64,000 nt of DNA from Prorocentrum cordatum (taxonomy: Eukaryota > Sar > Dinophyceae > Prorocentrales > Prorocentraceae): assembly GCA_963575745.1 (NCBI GenBank), contig CAUYUJ010020580.1, forward strand, positions 90,169 through 154,168, read 5' to 3'. Positions 21,691-32,095 of the stretch are shown in pieces; position 1 is the first letter of the stretch, and each line of letters opens with the position of its first letter. Under the pieces are notes generated by a model. The model worked only from the letters and a program-made list of their open reading frames with translations. It was not told the DNA's origin and did not search any database. Made by a program: the position numbers and the translations under genes.

Positions 21691-22834
21691 CCCTTAGGGT
21701 TTCGCAGCCGCCGTACCCCAATCGGTTTCCGGGATGGGCACTTGGCTTTGAGCGAGTCAGAGAATCACGAGCAAACGTTGGAACGCTTTTCTGCCCGTGT
21801 CTGTTCTCGCCCGATTTTGACAAGGATGTGCAGGGACTTGCCTGGAGTATTTTTCTTCCAGGGACCCCCCGGGTCTGCAAAACAAATAAGAATAATTTAT
21901 AGCAAAGTTCCAGCAAGCGCTTATATTTCGTGCCAATTTTCCAAAAAGCGTGTGGGAAACAGACTTCAAATTAATGATTTCGCCGAAGGAAAAATCTTTT
22001 ATCCTTATTATTAAGATCGCGTTATATATTGACGCAATCGGAATTCAAAAAGAAGCTCTTGAACGTGGACTGGGTAGATCTCAAATTTGGAGGCCAACCG
22101 ATGTCGAAAACAATAATGAACTATTAGAAACGACTCAACATAAAAATAGCTCGATCCACCAATGAGAAAATCTTCAAAACACATCGGAACAAAAAACAAA
22201 ACAAACAATCACGGACATGTTAGAAACACGCGCGACAAATTGATCAAAACAAGTGGGCGAAAAGCCTAAGTAGTGCACGGCTCCATTCTTACCAACAGCG
22301 CCCCCGAGGCACAGCATCATTCATGCAACTTGGAATGTGATAATATTTGGCTGACAAACCAAGGGCACAACAATCAATGGATATGTTGATGTGTTATCTG
22401 GATTTTTCCCCCTCCTATCCGATCATTGAACAGCAATGTTCTCTCACAAATGTTGAAGCAATCAATTTTTGAAAACGCGCAAGACAGACAAAATAATTAC
22501 CGAAAAACGAAGCTCATCTGAGGACCACGCCGACGAGCCAGACAAAAGCAGGGGTCTCAAGGCACCGAGGGAAAGAGGGGAAAGGTAGAGGAGGGGGAGG
22601 GAGAGGAAAGGAGAAGAAGCAGACGACGCCGATGGCGACGATGACGAGGAGAAGGAGGAGAGAGAAGGGAGCAAAGAGGCCAAAATCCAACGCGGAGGCA
22701 CCATGCGCAGCGCGCATCGTGCTGTCCAAGCGACAGCAGCAAGAGGAAGGAAAGGAAAATAACAATAAACAATGGAAATCCCACAATAAGCTCCACTCAT
22801 ACTCAAAACGGCCGCCGGCGCTCGATCTGCCTGA
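21691..22834. other. AT-rich island, no gene recognised
   Basis: From about 21890 to 22530 the sequence is much richer in A and T than the window average, with short ORFs only. A GA-rich stretch follows at 22560-22680. No RNA gene, TIR or coding motif was recognised. Confidence 0.45.
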
Positions 22835-23440
22835 AGCTATCTTGAGCCATGCTCGGCTATCTTGGGCCATCTTGAGGCTGCCTTGAGGCCTCTTGGAGGG
22901 TTGTCGGAGGCTATCTTGAGCCATGATTGGCTATCTTAGGCCATTTTGAAGGCCATCTTAGGCTATCTGGGGCTCTCTTGGAGCCATCTTGGGCCAAAAA
23001 GGGCGGTGTGGAGGGTCTCTAGGGGCCAGCTTGGGCTCCATACCTCAAAAAGAAGAGGTTCCTTAATTAGTACCGCCCCCTCGGAGGCTCAAAAATGGCG
23101 TCTTGGGGCTCTCTTGGGGCGCTCTTGGGCGATCTTGGAGCCGTCTTGGGCCTTCTTGGACCCCTCTTGGGCCATCTTGAGGTCCCAAAGGCCCATCGGA
23201 CGCGAAAAGGCGAGAATGCCAAAAACATTGATTTCCCCTAGGCTTTTGAAGGGTTTTATTAGGGTGTTGGAGGGCGCTGTGGAGGGCTCGAAGGGCATTT
23301 GGATCCGTCTTGGGGCCTCTTGGAGGTATGTCGGAGGCTATCTTGACCCATCTTGGAGTACCTTGGGCCATCTTGGAGGCCATCTTGCGACTTCGAGCGC
23401 CTCTTGGAGCCATCCTGGGCCATCTTGGACGCTGCGGCGT
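22835..23440 (+). repeat. CTTGG array, plus orientation
   Basis: CTATCTTGAGCC, CATCTTGGGCC and CTCTTGGAGCC units every 10-11 bp, with an AT-richer spacer at about 23200-23260 (GCGAAAAGGCGAGAATGCC, then ATTGATTTCCCCTAGG). The interval starts abruptly within CGATCTGCCTGAAGC. Confidence 0.82.
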
Positions 23441-24199
23441 CTCCGTCCCCCCTGCAGCAAATGTTTCTGCAAGACACCTACGCTGAACGACTCCGGTGCC
23501 GCCGACATAACGCCGCTGCGGGAAGCGACTACGACGAGCACCAACGCGGCAGGCATGGCGACCATTACGAGTTCGACAACTGCGGCAAATACAATTTCGA
23601 AGAGTGAGTCCGACACATCGGGCATTGACGGAACAAAGCGACAACCCCCGAAGCCTCAAAACATCATCGGGAAATCGCTGGTTTTCGCCTCCGGCGTCCC
23701 TCTTGGAAGTCCTCGTGTGGGAGCCTCTTGGGCCGTCTGTGGGGCTCCTTGGACCGTCTTGGGGCCATCTCTGCCCCTTTTGGAGCGCTCTTGGGCTGTC
23801 TTGGGGCCCCACTCCCAGCTCCGCACGGGCCACACCAGAAACTCTGCTGAGGCCTGTCGAGTTTCCACGACGCAGCGACGGCGCAACGCAGCCGACCGCC
23901 ACTTCCCACCCCTCCACTCGTTCTTCTCCGCCAGCCCCAACTCCTAAAGAAATCAGCAAAGCAGGTCGCTGCTTAGCCTCGAATTCAGCGATGCCAAGTA
24001 ACATGTTAAACTCATTCACCTTGAAAGCGGCAGGGAGCATTTCTTCATGCAGACTAGGATGACCCTGGGAACCCCCTGCAAGCCAACAACACCACCGACG
24101 AGGGAAACGAGAGCGATGTAGTGCAGAGGAACAGGCAAGCTTAGGATGGCACCGTGCAGCGCGTGCGTGAACACTAACTGTGTAATTGGAGGTGGCGGT
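23441..24199. other. Mostly non-array DNA; possible minus-strand exon
   Basis: Non-repetitive sequence with a short CTTGG block at 23690-23830. On the minus strand, 24016-24210 can encode a hydrophobic stretch (ALHGAILSLPVPLHYIALVS) and an overlapping frame reads MLPAAFKVNEFNMLLGIAEFE. Either could be an exon of an unidentified gene. I cannot choose. Confidence 0.25.
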
Positions 24200-25235
24200 G
24201 TCGTGCGCACTCTTGCGAGATCTCCTGGGCGGACTTGGGGCGATCCTGGAGGCTTCCGGGCCCACCTTGGCGGTCCAAAGCTTGGTAAAACCAGAAGGTT
24301 GCAGCCGCATGTTTTTCACTCTGGACGAATTCTTGGCAGTCCTCTGGGGGCCTTCCCGGCGCGTCGCGGGGGCTTCTGGATCCATCTCGGGGCAATGTTG
24401 GGCTATCTCAGGGCGCCTGGGGGCCTTTCGGCTGCCTCTCAGGGGGCCGGTAGGGCCCCAGGCCGGCCCCGAGAGGCCCACAGAACGGCTTCCGACCGCG
24501 TCAGACGGGCCAGGAACGCCCTAAGACGGGCAAAGAGGCGCGTATGCCAGCTATCAAATGGCCGTCGGCCCATCCCGCCACCGTGCTTGGGTTTTGGGTC
24601 GGAGTCCTCATGGACGCTTCTTGGGGTCTCTCAAGAGGGCTTTCGGGGGCCCCTGCGGGGGAGTTTAGGGGCCTCTTGGGGGCCTCCTGGGGGCTTCTTG
24701 GGAGCCTCTTGGGACTCTCTTGGGGCCTCTTGGGGCTCTCTGGGAGCCTCTTGGGGGCCTCCTGGGGGCCTCTTAGAGTCTCCTGGGGGCCTCTTGGGAC
24801 CGAAAGCTCGAAATGTTCATTCGGGTTCCCCTTCTGGGCGCCCTCTTGGGGCCGTCATGGGGCCCCTCTTGGGCTGATCCGGGGGCCTCTTGGGCCGTCT
24901 TGGGGCCCTCTTGCGCTGTCTTGGAGCCCTCTTGGGGGCTTGTTGGGCCGCCCTGGGGCGATCTTGGGGGCCTCTTGGGCCGTCTTGGAGTGTCGGTAAG
25001 CCGAAATAGCGAGAACGCGAAAATCCTTCCCAAACCATTGACAAATCGATGATTTTTGTCTTTTGGGGCTCTTTTGGGGGTGCTCTTGAAGGCCTCTTTG
25101 GCCGTCTTGGAGGCGTTTTGGGCCGTTTGGAGGCAAATCTTGGGCGTCTTGGAGCGATCTGGAGCCGTCTGGAGGCTCTCTTGGACTGCTTGGGGCTCTC
25201 TTGGACCGGCTTGGGGCGCTCTTGGGTCGTCCCCG
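24200..25235 (+). repeat. CTTGG array, plus orientation (best preserved)
   Basis: Between 24660 and 24800 successive units such as CTCTTGGGGGC, CTCCTGGGGGC and TTCTTGGGAGC are 10 or 11 bp long, about a dozen in a row. An AT-richer spacer lies at 25000-25065. No strand or frame is a convincing protein, although long ORFs rich in Gly/Ser/Trp/Leu or Pro/Arg/Gln/Lys run through it because the unit rarely makes stop codons. Confidence 0.88.
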
Positions 25236-25500
25236 GGCTGCTCCGGACGGGGAGGCCAGCGGCAGAGTGGGGCCCCTCTCGGAGGGACTTTCAGGGAGGT
25301 TTTTGACCAGGCGCTGGCGAGCGGGGCTGAAGACTGTGCCAAACACTTCTGTCCGAGAGGTCTCGCACGGCCCAACCCGCAGGGCGGGAGCGGCCTGCCT
25401 GGCAGGATTCTGGTCAAGACCTCCAGAAGTCCCTCCCAGGGGCCCAACCTCTGTCGGCGGTCCCTCACAGACCCCCCCCTGGCTCAACGACCTAAGGGCC
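25236..25500. repeat. Dispersed module M2 at the turning point of two arrays
   Basis: Contains CCCGCAGGGCGGGAGCGGCC, TGCCTGGCAGGATTCTGGTC and GGCGGTCCCTCACAGACC. The same words recur at 26540-26660 (GC core inverted) and 27053-27085, where TCC tracts lie between them. To its left the array reads CTTGG, to its right CCAAG. Confidence 0.72.
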
Positions 25501-28262
25501 CCAAGACGACCCTACAAACGCCCGGGAGCGACCCACGAGGCCCCAAGACGGCCCAAGAGAGCCCCACGACGGCCCTAGAGAGCATCCAGACGGCTCCAGA
25601 TCGTTCCAAGACGCTCCAGATGGCCTCCAAACGTCCCAAGACGCCTCTGAGACGCCCCAAGAGGCCTCCAAGATGCGTCCCAAGAAGGTCCCCAGACGCC
25701 AAAATTGTCCCATTCCCTTCGTGAAACGTACGTGTTTCACAACTTCACTTCTTAGGCTTTCCGACGCTCCAAGACGGCCCAAGAGACCTCCAAGACCCCC
25801 CCAAGACAGCCCAAGAAGCCTCCAAGAGGGCCCCAAGACATCCCAAGAGAGCCCCAAGACGGCCCAAGAGGCGCCCAAGACGGACCAAGAGGGCCCGAAG
25901 AAGAGCCCAAGAGGGGGCCTGGAGGGGGGCTACGAACGGAAAGCTCGAGCCTTCCGCTCCAAGGACCGCAAGGAAGCCCCAAGAGGCCCCCAGGAGGCCT
26001 CACGGAGCTCCCAGGAAGCCCCCCAAGAGGCCCCAGGAGACCCCCAAGAGACCCTCAGAGGGCGTCAAGAGCCCTACAAAGAGAGCTCCAACACGCACAA
26101 ATCGTCCCGCTCCTTTGAAGAAATGTGCAATTTTAGCATGTCAGACTTGTGGCCCTCAGAGCGTCCATGACGGCCCTAGAGGCCCCCGCGGTCACCCCAA
26201 GATGGCCCAAAAAGCCCCGCAGAGAGCCCAAATACAGACCACGGGCACCCCAAGACGACCCAAGAGAAGCCCAATACGGCCCAAGAGTGCCGCAAGAGAG
26301 CCCCAAGAGGCAGAAATCGAAAGGACACTTCGAGCTTGCCACCACAACGAGACCTCCGACCCCGCCAGCAAGCTCCCAAGAAACACTTGATGGGCCCCAA
26401 GAAGCCCCCAAGAAGCCCAACAGAGGCCCAGAAGAAGCCCCCTAACGGCCCCTGAGAGGAGCCGAAGAGGCTTCAAAACTGCCTCCAAGAGGCTCCCGAA
26501 ACGCTGCGTCAAACTCCCAGGGAGCGGCCAGCGATGCGCCGCCGGCGTTCTCGATCGGGCCGCTCCCGCCCTGCGGGTTGGGCCGTGCGAGGCCACTCTG
26601 TCAGCGTGCCTGGCAGGATTCGCCAGGGTCTGGTCAAAATCTCCCTGAGGTCCCTCCTGTGGGCCTCCTCCTCCTCCTCCTCCTCCTCCTCCTCCTCCTC
26701 CCTCCTCTTGCTCCTGCTCCAGCTCCTCCTCCTCCAGCTCCTCCAGCTCTTCCTCCTCCTCCTCCTCCTGCTCCTCCTCCTCCTCCTCCTGCTCCTCCTC
26801 CTCCTCCTCCTCCTCCTCCTCCTCCTCCTCCTCCTCCTCCTCCTCCTCCCCTCCTCCGCCCGACGGAGAACCAGGTCGGACGACAGGGAAGGGAGTTGAA
26901 GAGGGGTGGCTAACGAATCGGCTCACCTGGCCGGTCTTCCCACCGCTTCCCGGTGCCGGAGGCGCGCCGCTGCACCGAGGAGGCCGCCCAGCGGTGGGGC
27001 CCGGGGCAGACCCCTCGGGAGCTGCTCCTCCTCCTCCTCCTCCTCCTCCTCCTCCGGCGGTCCCTCGCAGACCCCCTCCCAAGTCGAAGCTTTCAAGAAA
27101 TCCCAATGGCCCCAAGACGAACCCAAAGAGCCCCAAGACGGCACCAAAAGGGTCCAAGAAGGCTCCCGCCCCAAGACGCCCAGGATGGCCTTGAGACGGT
27201 CCACGTGGCCCCCAAGACGCCCCAAGAGGGCTTCAAGAGGCCTTCCAAGAAGGCCCCGAAAGGCAAACATCGTCCCATTCCTACGGGAAAACGCCTACTT
27301 CTAGCATGTGCGACTTGTCTGGGATTCTGAGCGTCCACGACGGCCCTAGAGGCGCCCAAGATCGCCCGAATATGGACCCAGAAGCCCCAAATAGATCTCC
27401 AAGACGGCCCAAAAGCACCCACAGACGGCCCAAGAGGCGTCCAAGACTGCCGAAGACGGCCCCAAGAAGAACCTAGAGGGGCCCCAACAGAGTCCAATAA
27501 GGCTCCACGTCGCCGACAGACCGCCCCAAGACGCCCAAAATGATCTTGAGACGGTGCACGAGGCCCCCAAGACGCCCCAAGAGAGCTCCAAGAGGCCTTC
27601 CAAGAAGGCCCCGAAAGGCAAACATCGTCCCATTCCTATGGGGAAACGTATACTTCTAGCATGTGCGACTTTTGGGAGTCTGAGCGTCCACGATGGCCCC
27701 AGAGGCGCCCAAGATCGCCCCAACCCCCCCCGACGTCAACAGACGACTCAAGAGAGCCCCCAGACGGCCCCCAAGACAGTCCGAAAGAGCTCCGAGTCAG
27801 CGACAGATCGCTCCAAGACGCTAACATAGCCGCAAGACGGCCCCGAAGACGCCAGAATCCAGAGGCTTTCCAAAACGGCCCCACAAAGCAAAATACGTCC
27901 CAGTCTCTAAGGAAAACGTGCATTTTGAGCGAGTGCGACTTGTAGGACCTCAGTGCGTCCACGACGAGCCTACAAGCCCCCCAAGATCGCCCCAAGATCG
28001 CCCCAGAGACCCCGAAGAGGGCCCCAAGACTGCCAAGACGGCCCCAAGACGGCCCAAGACGCGCCGAAGACGGCCCATGATGTCCCCAAGAGGGCCCTGG
28101 AGCCAGAACTAAATTACATTTCCAGCTTTCCGCCCAAACGGAACCTCCCAGACCGCCAGCAGGCCTCCAAGAAGCTCCCGAAAGTCCCAACAGAAGCCCC
28201 GAGAGGCCCCAAAACTGCGCCCAAGAGCTCCCAAAGAGGCTTCAAAACTGCCTCCAAGAGAC
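25501..28262 (-). repeat. CCAAG array, minus orientation (longest)
   Basis: CCAAGACGGC, CCAAGAGACCT and CCAAGAGGGCC units every 10-11 bp over about 2.4 kb, excluding the M2 module and TCC tracts at 26520-27085. AT-richer spacers lie near 25695-25765, 26090-26150, 27255-27320, 27610-27680 and 27880-27950. Several share CAAACATCGTCCCATTCCTA and CTTCTAGCATGTGCGACTTG. Confidence 0.88.
26660..27060. repeat. Two (TCC)n tracts inside an M2 copy
   Basis: TCC-rich DNA at 26660-26850 and (TCC)n at 27020-27056, separated by about 170 bp of GC-rich sequence. The equivalent M2 copy at 25400-25480 reads TCCCTCCCAGGGGCC without any TCC expansion. Confidence 0.9.
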
Positions 28263-28984
28263 TACCGACCAGATGCGTCAAACTCCCAGGGAGCGCCCGG
28301 TGATGCGCCTCCGGCGTTCTCGATTACGAGGCGAAGTCTTAGATTCTGGTCAGTCCGAGGGGCTGCTGGGCCAAAGAAACCGGCGATGGAGTCCAACCAC
28401 GCAAACCGACTCAGAGACTCAGCACCTGCAGAAGGCGACGGGCGGCGAGAAACCTCGGCCCGCAGCAGCCGCGGGTGGCCACGCCCAGGGCGCAGCCGAA
28501 GAGCAGCAGCAGCGCGGCGAGCCCCGCCCACGCCGCGGGCGTCGGGACTCGGCGGCGCGTGCCCCGCCCACCACAGGGGGCTCCGCGCGCCTCCGAATCC
28601 CGCCCGCAAGGAACTGCGGAGACTGTGTATGGGGAGGCGGCAACCCGTCAAAGGAGGCACGCCGTGCCATCTTGACCTGCTCCAGCTCGCCGAGACCCCC
28701 GTCGCACTGCGCTTGGACAGGCGCGTGGCTCTGATCGTGATACCGAACGCTGCGATGGTGTCGGCGATAGTGACGCTGCCTTCGGGCAGCCCCACTGATA
28801 CGACAACGCCTCTTGCAATGGCCTCAGACCTATGTAAACTGCAGTGCCTGAAGCCACCGCCAACACTCTTCGCACGGCGTTTGCAGCTTCGAGGCGCTGC
28901 TGGTGAAAATGGTGGCGATGCTGATCGGTGCGAGAATTCGGTCGCAGGCGGCTGGAAGAACCAGGGGGGTCGGACCCCGAGACT
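28263..28984. other. No gene recognised
   Basis: GC-rich sequence with ORFs on both strands. The minus frame at 28648-28875 contains AVASGTAVYIGL, faintly reminiscent of a membrane transporter helix, but the frame is broken and no second motif supports it. Confidence 0.35.
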
Positions 28985-29431
28985 CCTCCTCCTCCTCCTC
29001 CTCCTCCTCCTCCTCTTCCTCCTCCTCCTCCTCCTCCTCCTCCTCCGCCTCCTCCGCCTCCTCCTCCTCCTCCTCCTCCTCCCCGCCCCCGCCTCCTCCT
29101 CCTCCTCCTTCCTTCTCCTCCTCCTCCTGCTCCTGCTCCTCCTCCTCCTCCTCCTCCTCCTCCTCCTCCCTTTTAGGATCCCTTCGCGCGCCGCGCCAGG
29201 CGTCGGAGTCGGAATGACCTCCGATCGCGGAAAGATCCAACCCAGCCCTCCAGGGCGTCAGCTGGTTCAGATGGCCTCCTCTTCCAACCCCCTTCTTCCC
29301 TTTCGCGGAGAGGTTTGCCCCTGCCCCCTTGCTGCCACTCGTCCGCTTCTCCCCCTCCCCCCACTACTCTCCTATCCTCCCTCCCCTCCCCTCCCCTCCC
29401 TCCCCCCCCCCTCCTCGTCCTCGTCCTCCTC
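28985..29431. repeat. (TCC)n tract and C/T-rich flank
   Basis: (TCC)n with GCC interruptions at 28985-29170, then about 260 bp of increasingly C/T-rich sequence leading to M1 copy 2. Confidence 0.9.
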
Positions 29432-30366
29432 CACAATTACTCAATATGAATACTACTCTCCCTCTTCCCCTGATGGCGTCCTGGGAATACTCGACCCCCC
29501 CCCCGCGTACTGTTTTTTTACACACAGGATTCCCGGGAGTTGGGTTTTCGCCTGCGTTTTTTTTCAAAATGCTGCTCTCGCTGAGGCGCCGGCCTCATTT
29601 CTGCTCCCGAATCGTTCCGAATCGTGCTCCCGCTGCAGCGTGGGCCTCATTTTCGGATCGGTGTTTTGCCTCCGTCGTTCAGGATGGCGTTCTCGCCCCA
29701 GCGCGGGCCTCTTTCTCGCGCGCCCATCCGCCCGCCACCACCGCGCCGCACCACGCCCCGCCCCGCCGCACGCACACCCACCGCCACTTCCACCCACCAA
29801 CGCACGCACGCACGCACGCGCACCACCACCGCGCACCGCCACCACCACCGCACTACCCCACCCACCACCACCATGCTACACCGCGTCACACCACATCACA
29901 CGCGCGCACACACAGACACACACGCACGCACGCAAACACACACATACACACGCACACACACACACACACCGCACACACACACAGACAGACACACACACAG
30001 ACAGACACACACACACACACACACGCACACACACACACACCACCACCGCCACCACCACCACCGCCATCACGCACGTACGCACCTGGCCCACCACCAAACC
30101 ACTAAGACGCCACAACACGTCACACCACAGCACACGCGCACACACGCACACACACATACACACCACCACCACCACCACCACCACAACAACCACAACCACG
30201 CACACACGCACGCACGCACGCGCACCACCACCCACTACGCACACGCGCGCGGAGCCACAGGTCTGCTACGACACGCGTCCGCGGATAGAGAAAATCAGCG
30301 CCATGGTAAGGGATGGGAGGGAGGGGTAGGATGTCAGATGTTGACGCGAGCGCACCTAACTTGATC
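29432..30366 (+). repeat. Dispersed unit M1, copy 2
   Basis: The first about 310 bp are nearly identical to 4581-4890. The core is expanded to a (CA)n/(CAC)n block (about 29750-30235), and the last about 110 bp match 5036-5145. It is followed by a TCC tract, as in copy 1. The long ORF across it is rich in His/Thr/Pro because of the microsatellite. Confidence 0.88.
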
Positions 30367-30402
30367 TACACCTCCTCCTCCTCCTCCTCCTCCTCCTCCT
30401 CC
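30367..30402. repeat. (TCC)n tract after M1 copy 2
   Basis: About ten TCC units on the same strand as M1. Confidence 0.95.
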
Positions 30403-30429
30403 GCTGGACCTAGACGGGCCCTGTCGCGA

Positions 30430-30995
30430 GGGGTTGGAGCGTCCAAGATGGCCCAAGGTAGCTCCAAGAGGGCTTCGGAGAGCCCAAGATGGCCTCCGAG
30501 ATCGTTCAAGGTAGCCCAACATGGCCCATGATCGCTCACAACATGCCTCCAAGAGGCTCCAACACCGCCCCAGGACGGCTTCAAATGGCCAAGGAGCCTC
30601 CCAAAGAGGCCCCCGAGAAGCCCAAATCCTTCCAAAACCTGTGGGAATCAATGTGTTTTGCCTTCTCCCCCTTTCCGCTTCCGGTGGGCCTTTGGGGCCT
30701 CAATATGGCTACAAGACGGCTCAAAACGGCCCAAAAGGGGCTCAAGAGAGGCCCAAGAAGGGCCAAAGAGCGCCCCAAGAGGGCCTCAAGAGGCATTTTA
30801 TGGCCCCGAGGGGACTGGAATAACAGCTCCCCTCCCTTTTGATCGATGATCTCCAAGATTCCCCCAGGAGGGCCTCCAACGCCGCCACGAAGCCCCAAGA
30901 GAGCCCCAAGAGAGCGCCAAGAGGGCCCCAAGAGAGCCCCAAGAGGGCCCAGGAGGCTTCCAAAATGTCCCCAAGAGGGTCGTCGTCGTCGTTGT
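30430..30995 (-). repeat. CCAAG array, minus orientation
   Basis: Units such as CCAAGATGGC, CCAAGAGGGCC and CCAAGAGAGCC every 10-11 bp, with an AT-richer spacer at about 30620-30680 and a GC/TA-mixed one near 30800-30850. Confidence 0.85.
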
Positions 30996-31660
30996 CAGTC
31001 GGGAAGATATCCCTCGTCCTTCCTCCTCCGCGGAAGAATCGGAGTCGGAGCGAACGTGTTGGTCCCCCTGCTTCCATTTGCATAGAACTTGATACATTGA
31101 GACACAACCAGGGCGGGAGAGATCCAAACGGAGGGGGGAAGGACTCCTCCACACTTACACCACATTAATACTACTCTCCTCTCTCCCCTGACTGCGTGCG
31201 AAAGGTATCCCGCCCCCTCCGCGTTCTGTGTTCACACACGCAAGGTTTCAAAACCTGGTATGCCCTGTGTGTTTTCCCCTTCCGACAATTTTCGGTCCTT
31301 CCAACTGTCGCACCAGCTGCAGCGCTGGCCTCCTTACCGCGCTTCCGCTCGTTCCAGATCGTGCTCCCGCTGCAGCGCTGGCCTCCTCCCGTCGCGCGCG
31401 CTCCGCGCGAGCTCAAATTCTAGCAAGGCCTGATAGGCTAACTTGTGCCATCTCATTTTGATCGACTCTTGCGTCCAGGGACTCCCTTGGAGGCCCTGCG
31501 CAAGCCTCGGAATCGTATAGAAGGGGGAACGCGGAAACGCAGAAATCATTGATTTCCTTTAGGTGTTCAGCGATTTGGGGCCCTCAAAGGCTTCCTGGGT
31601 TCTTTTTTGGGAGGTGAGGGGGGTCTGAATTGTGGTCTGTTGTGCAAGGGGGCCAACCTT
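30996..31660 (+). repeat. Diverged M1 copy 3 and flanks
   Basis: At about 31147-31425 the order AATACTACTCTCC, CTGACTGCGTGCG, CAGCTGCAGCGCTGGCCTCC, CGTGCTCCCGCTGCAGCG resembles the first half of M1, with large differences. The flanking sequence to 31660 holds no gene; 31520-31560 resembles an array spacer. Confidence 0.6.
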
Positions 31661-32095
31661 GAACAAAAAATGGGAATCGTGGGATTTCCATGTTTTTCCA
31701 ACTCCTCGGCGCTGTTCGGCGCTGTCTTTTGTTTGTGCCTCGCGGGTTTTGTTAGCCGGGCCCCTCAAGGGTGTGGGTTCTTCCAGACCCCCTGGGGGTT
31801 CCGGAGGAGGAGGAGGAGGAGGAGGAGGAGGAGGAGGAGGCCTCCCGGAGGCCTCGAGAGCCGTCGGACGGGTGCCGCGGGCTGCGCGGGAGCGTGCTGC
31901 GCCGTTCTCTACGTTCGGGGGGCTCCCTGGGGTCGTGATATTGGGCTGTCCTTCGGCGATTCGGGGTCTCCCCCCCGGGAAGCTGGGAGGCGCGGTGCCG
32001 GCCAGATGTCAGGGGATGTGTGGGACCCCCGAGTAGGAGTCCCACTTTGACAAAAAAAGGGGGATTCTGGGAGTTCCCTTTTTTTCAAAATCCTC
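31661..32095 (+). repeat. Module M3, copy 1, with (GGA)n insertion
   Basis: TCGGCGCTGTTCGGCGCTGT, GCCTCGCGGGTTTTG and CCGGGCCCCTCA recur at 33235-33300 (M3 copy 2). Here a (GGA)n tract (31803-31842) sits where copy 2 reads CCTGGGGGTCCTGGAGGC. Confidence 0.75.

Noticed and set aside
23063-25724. ORFs of 220-470 codons with periodic GASWGPLG or QDGPKRAP peptides
   Set aside because: They run on both strands and several frames through CTTGG/CCAAG arrays whose units rarely produce stops; no domain and no single frame preferred.
28648-28875. Possible ZIP-like transporter fragment (AVASGTAVYIGL)
   Set aside because: A single short hydrophobic match, the frame shifts at once, and no metal-binding motif lies nearby.
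29329-30364. His/Thr/Pro-rich ORFs over M1 copy 2
   Set aside because: Produced by (CA)n and (CAC)n; the same M1 unit at 4.6 kb has a different core and frame.
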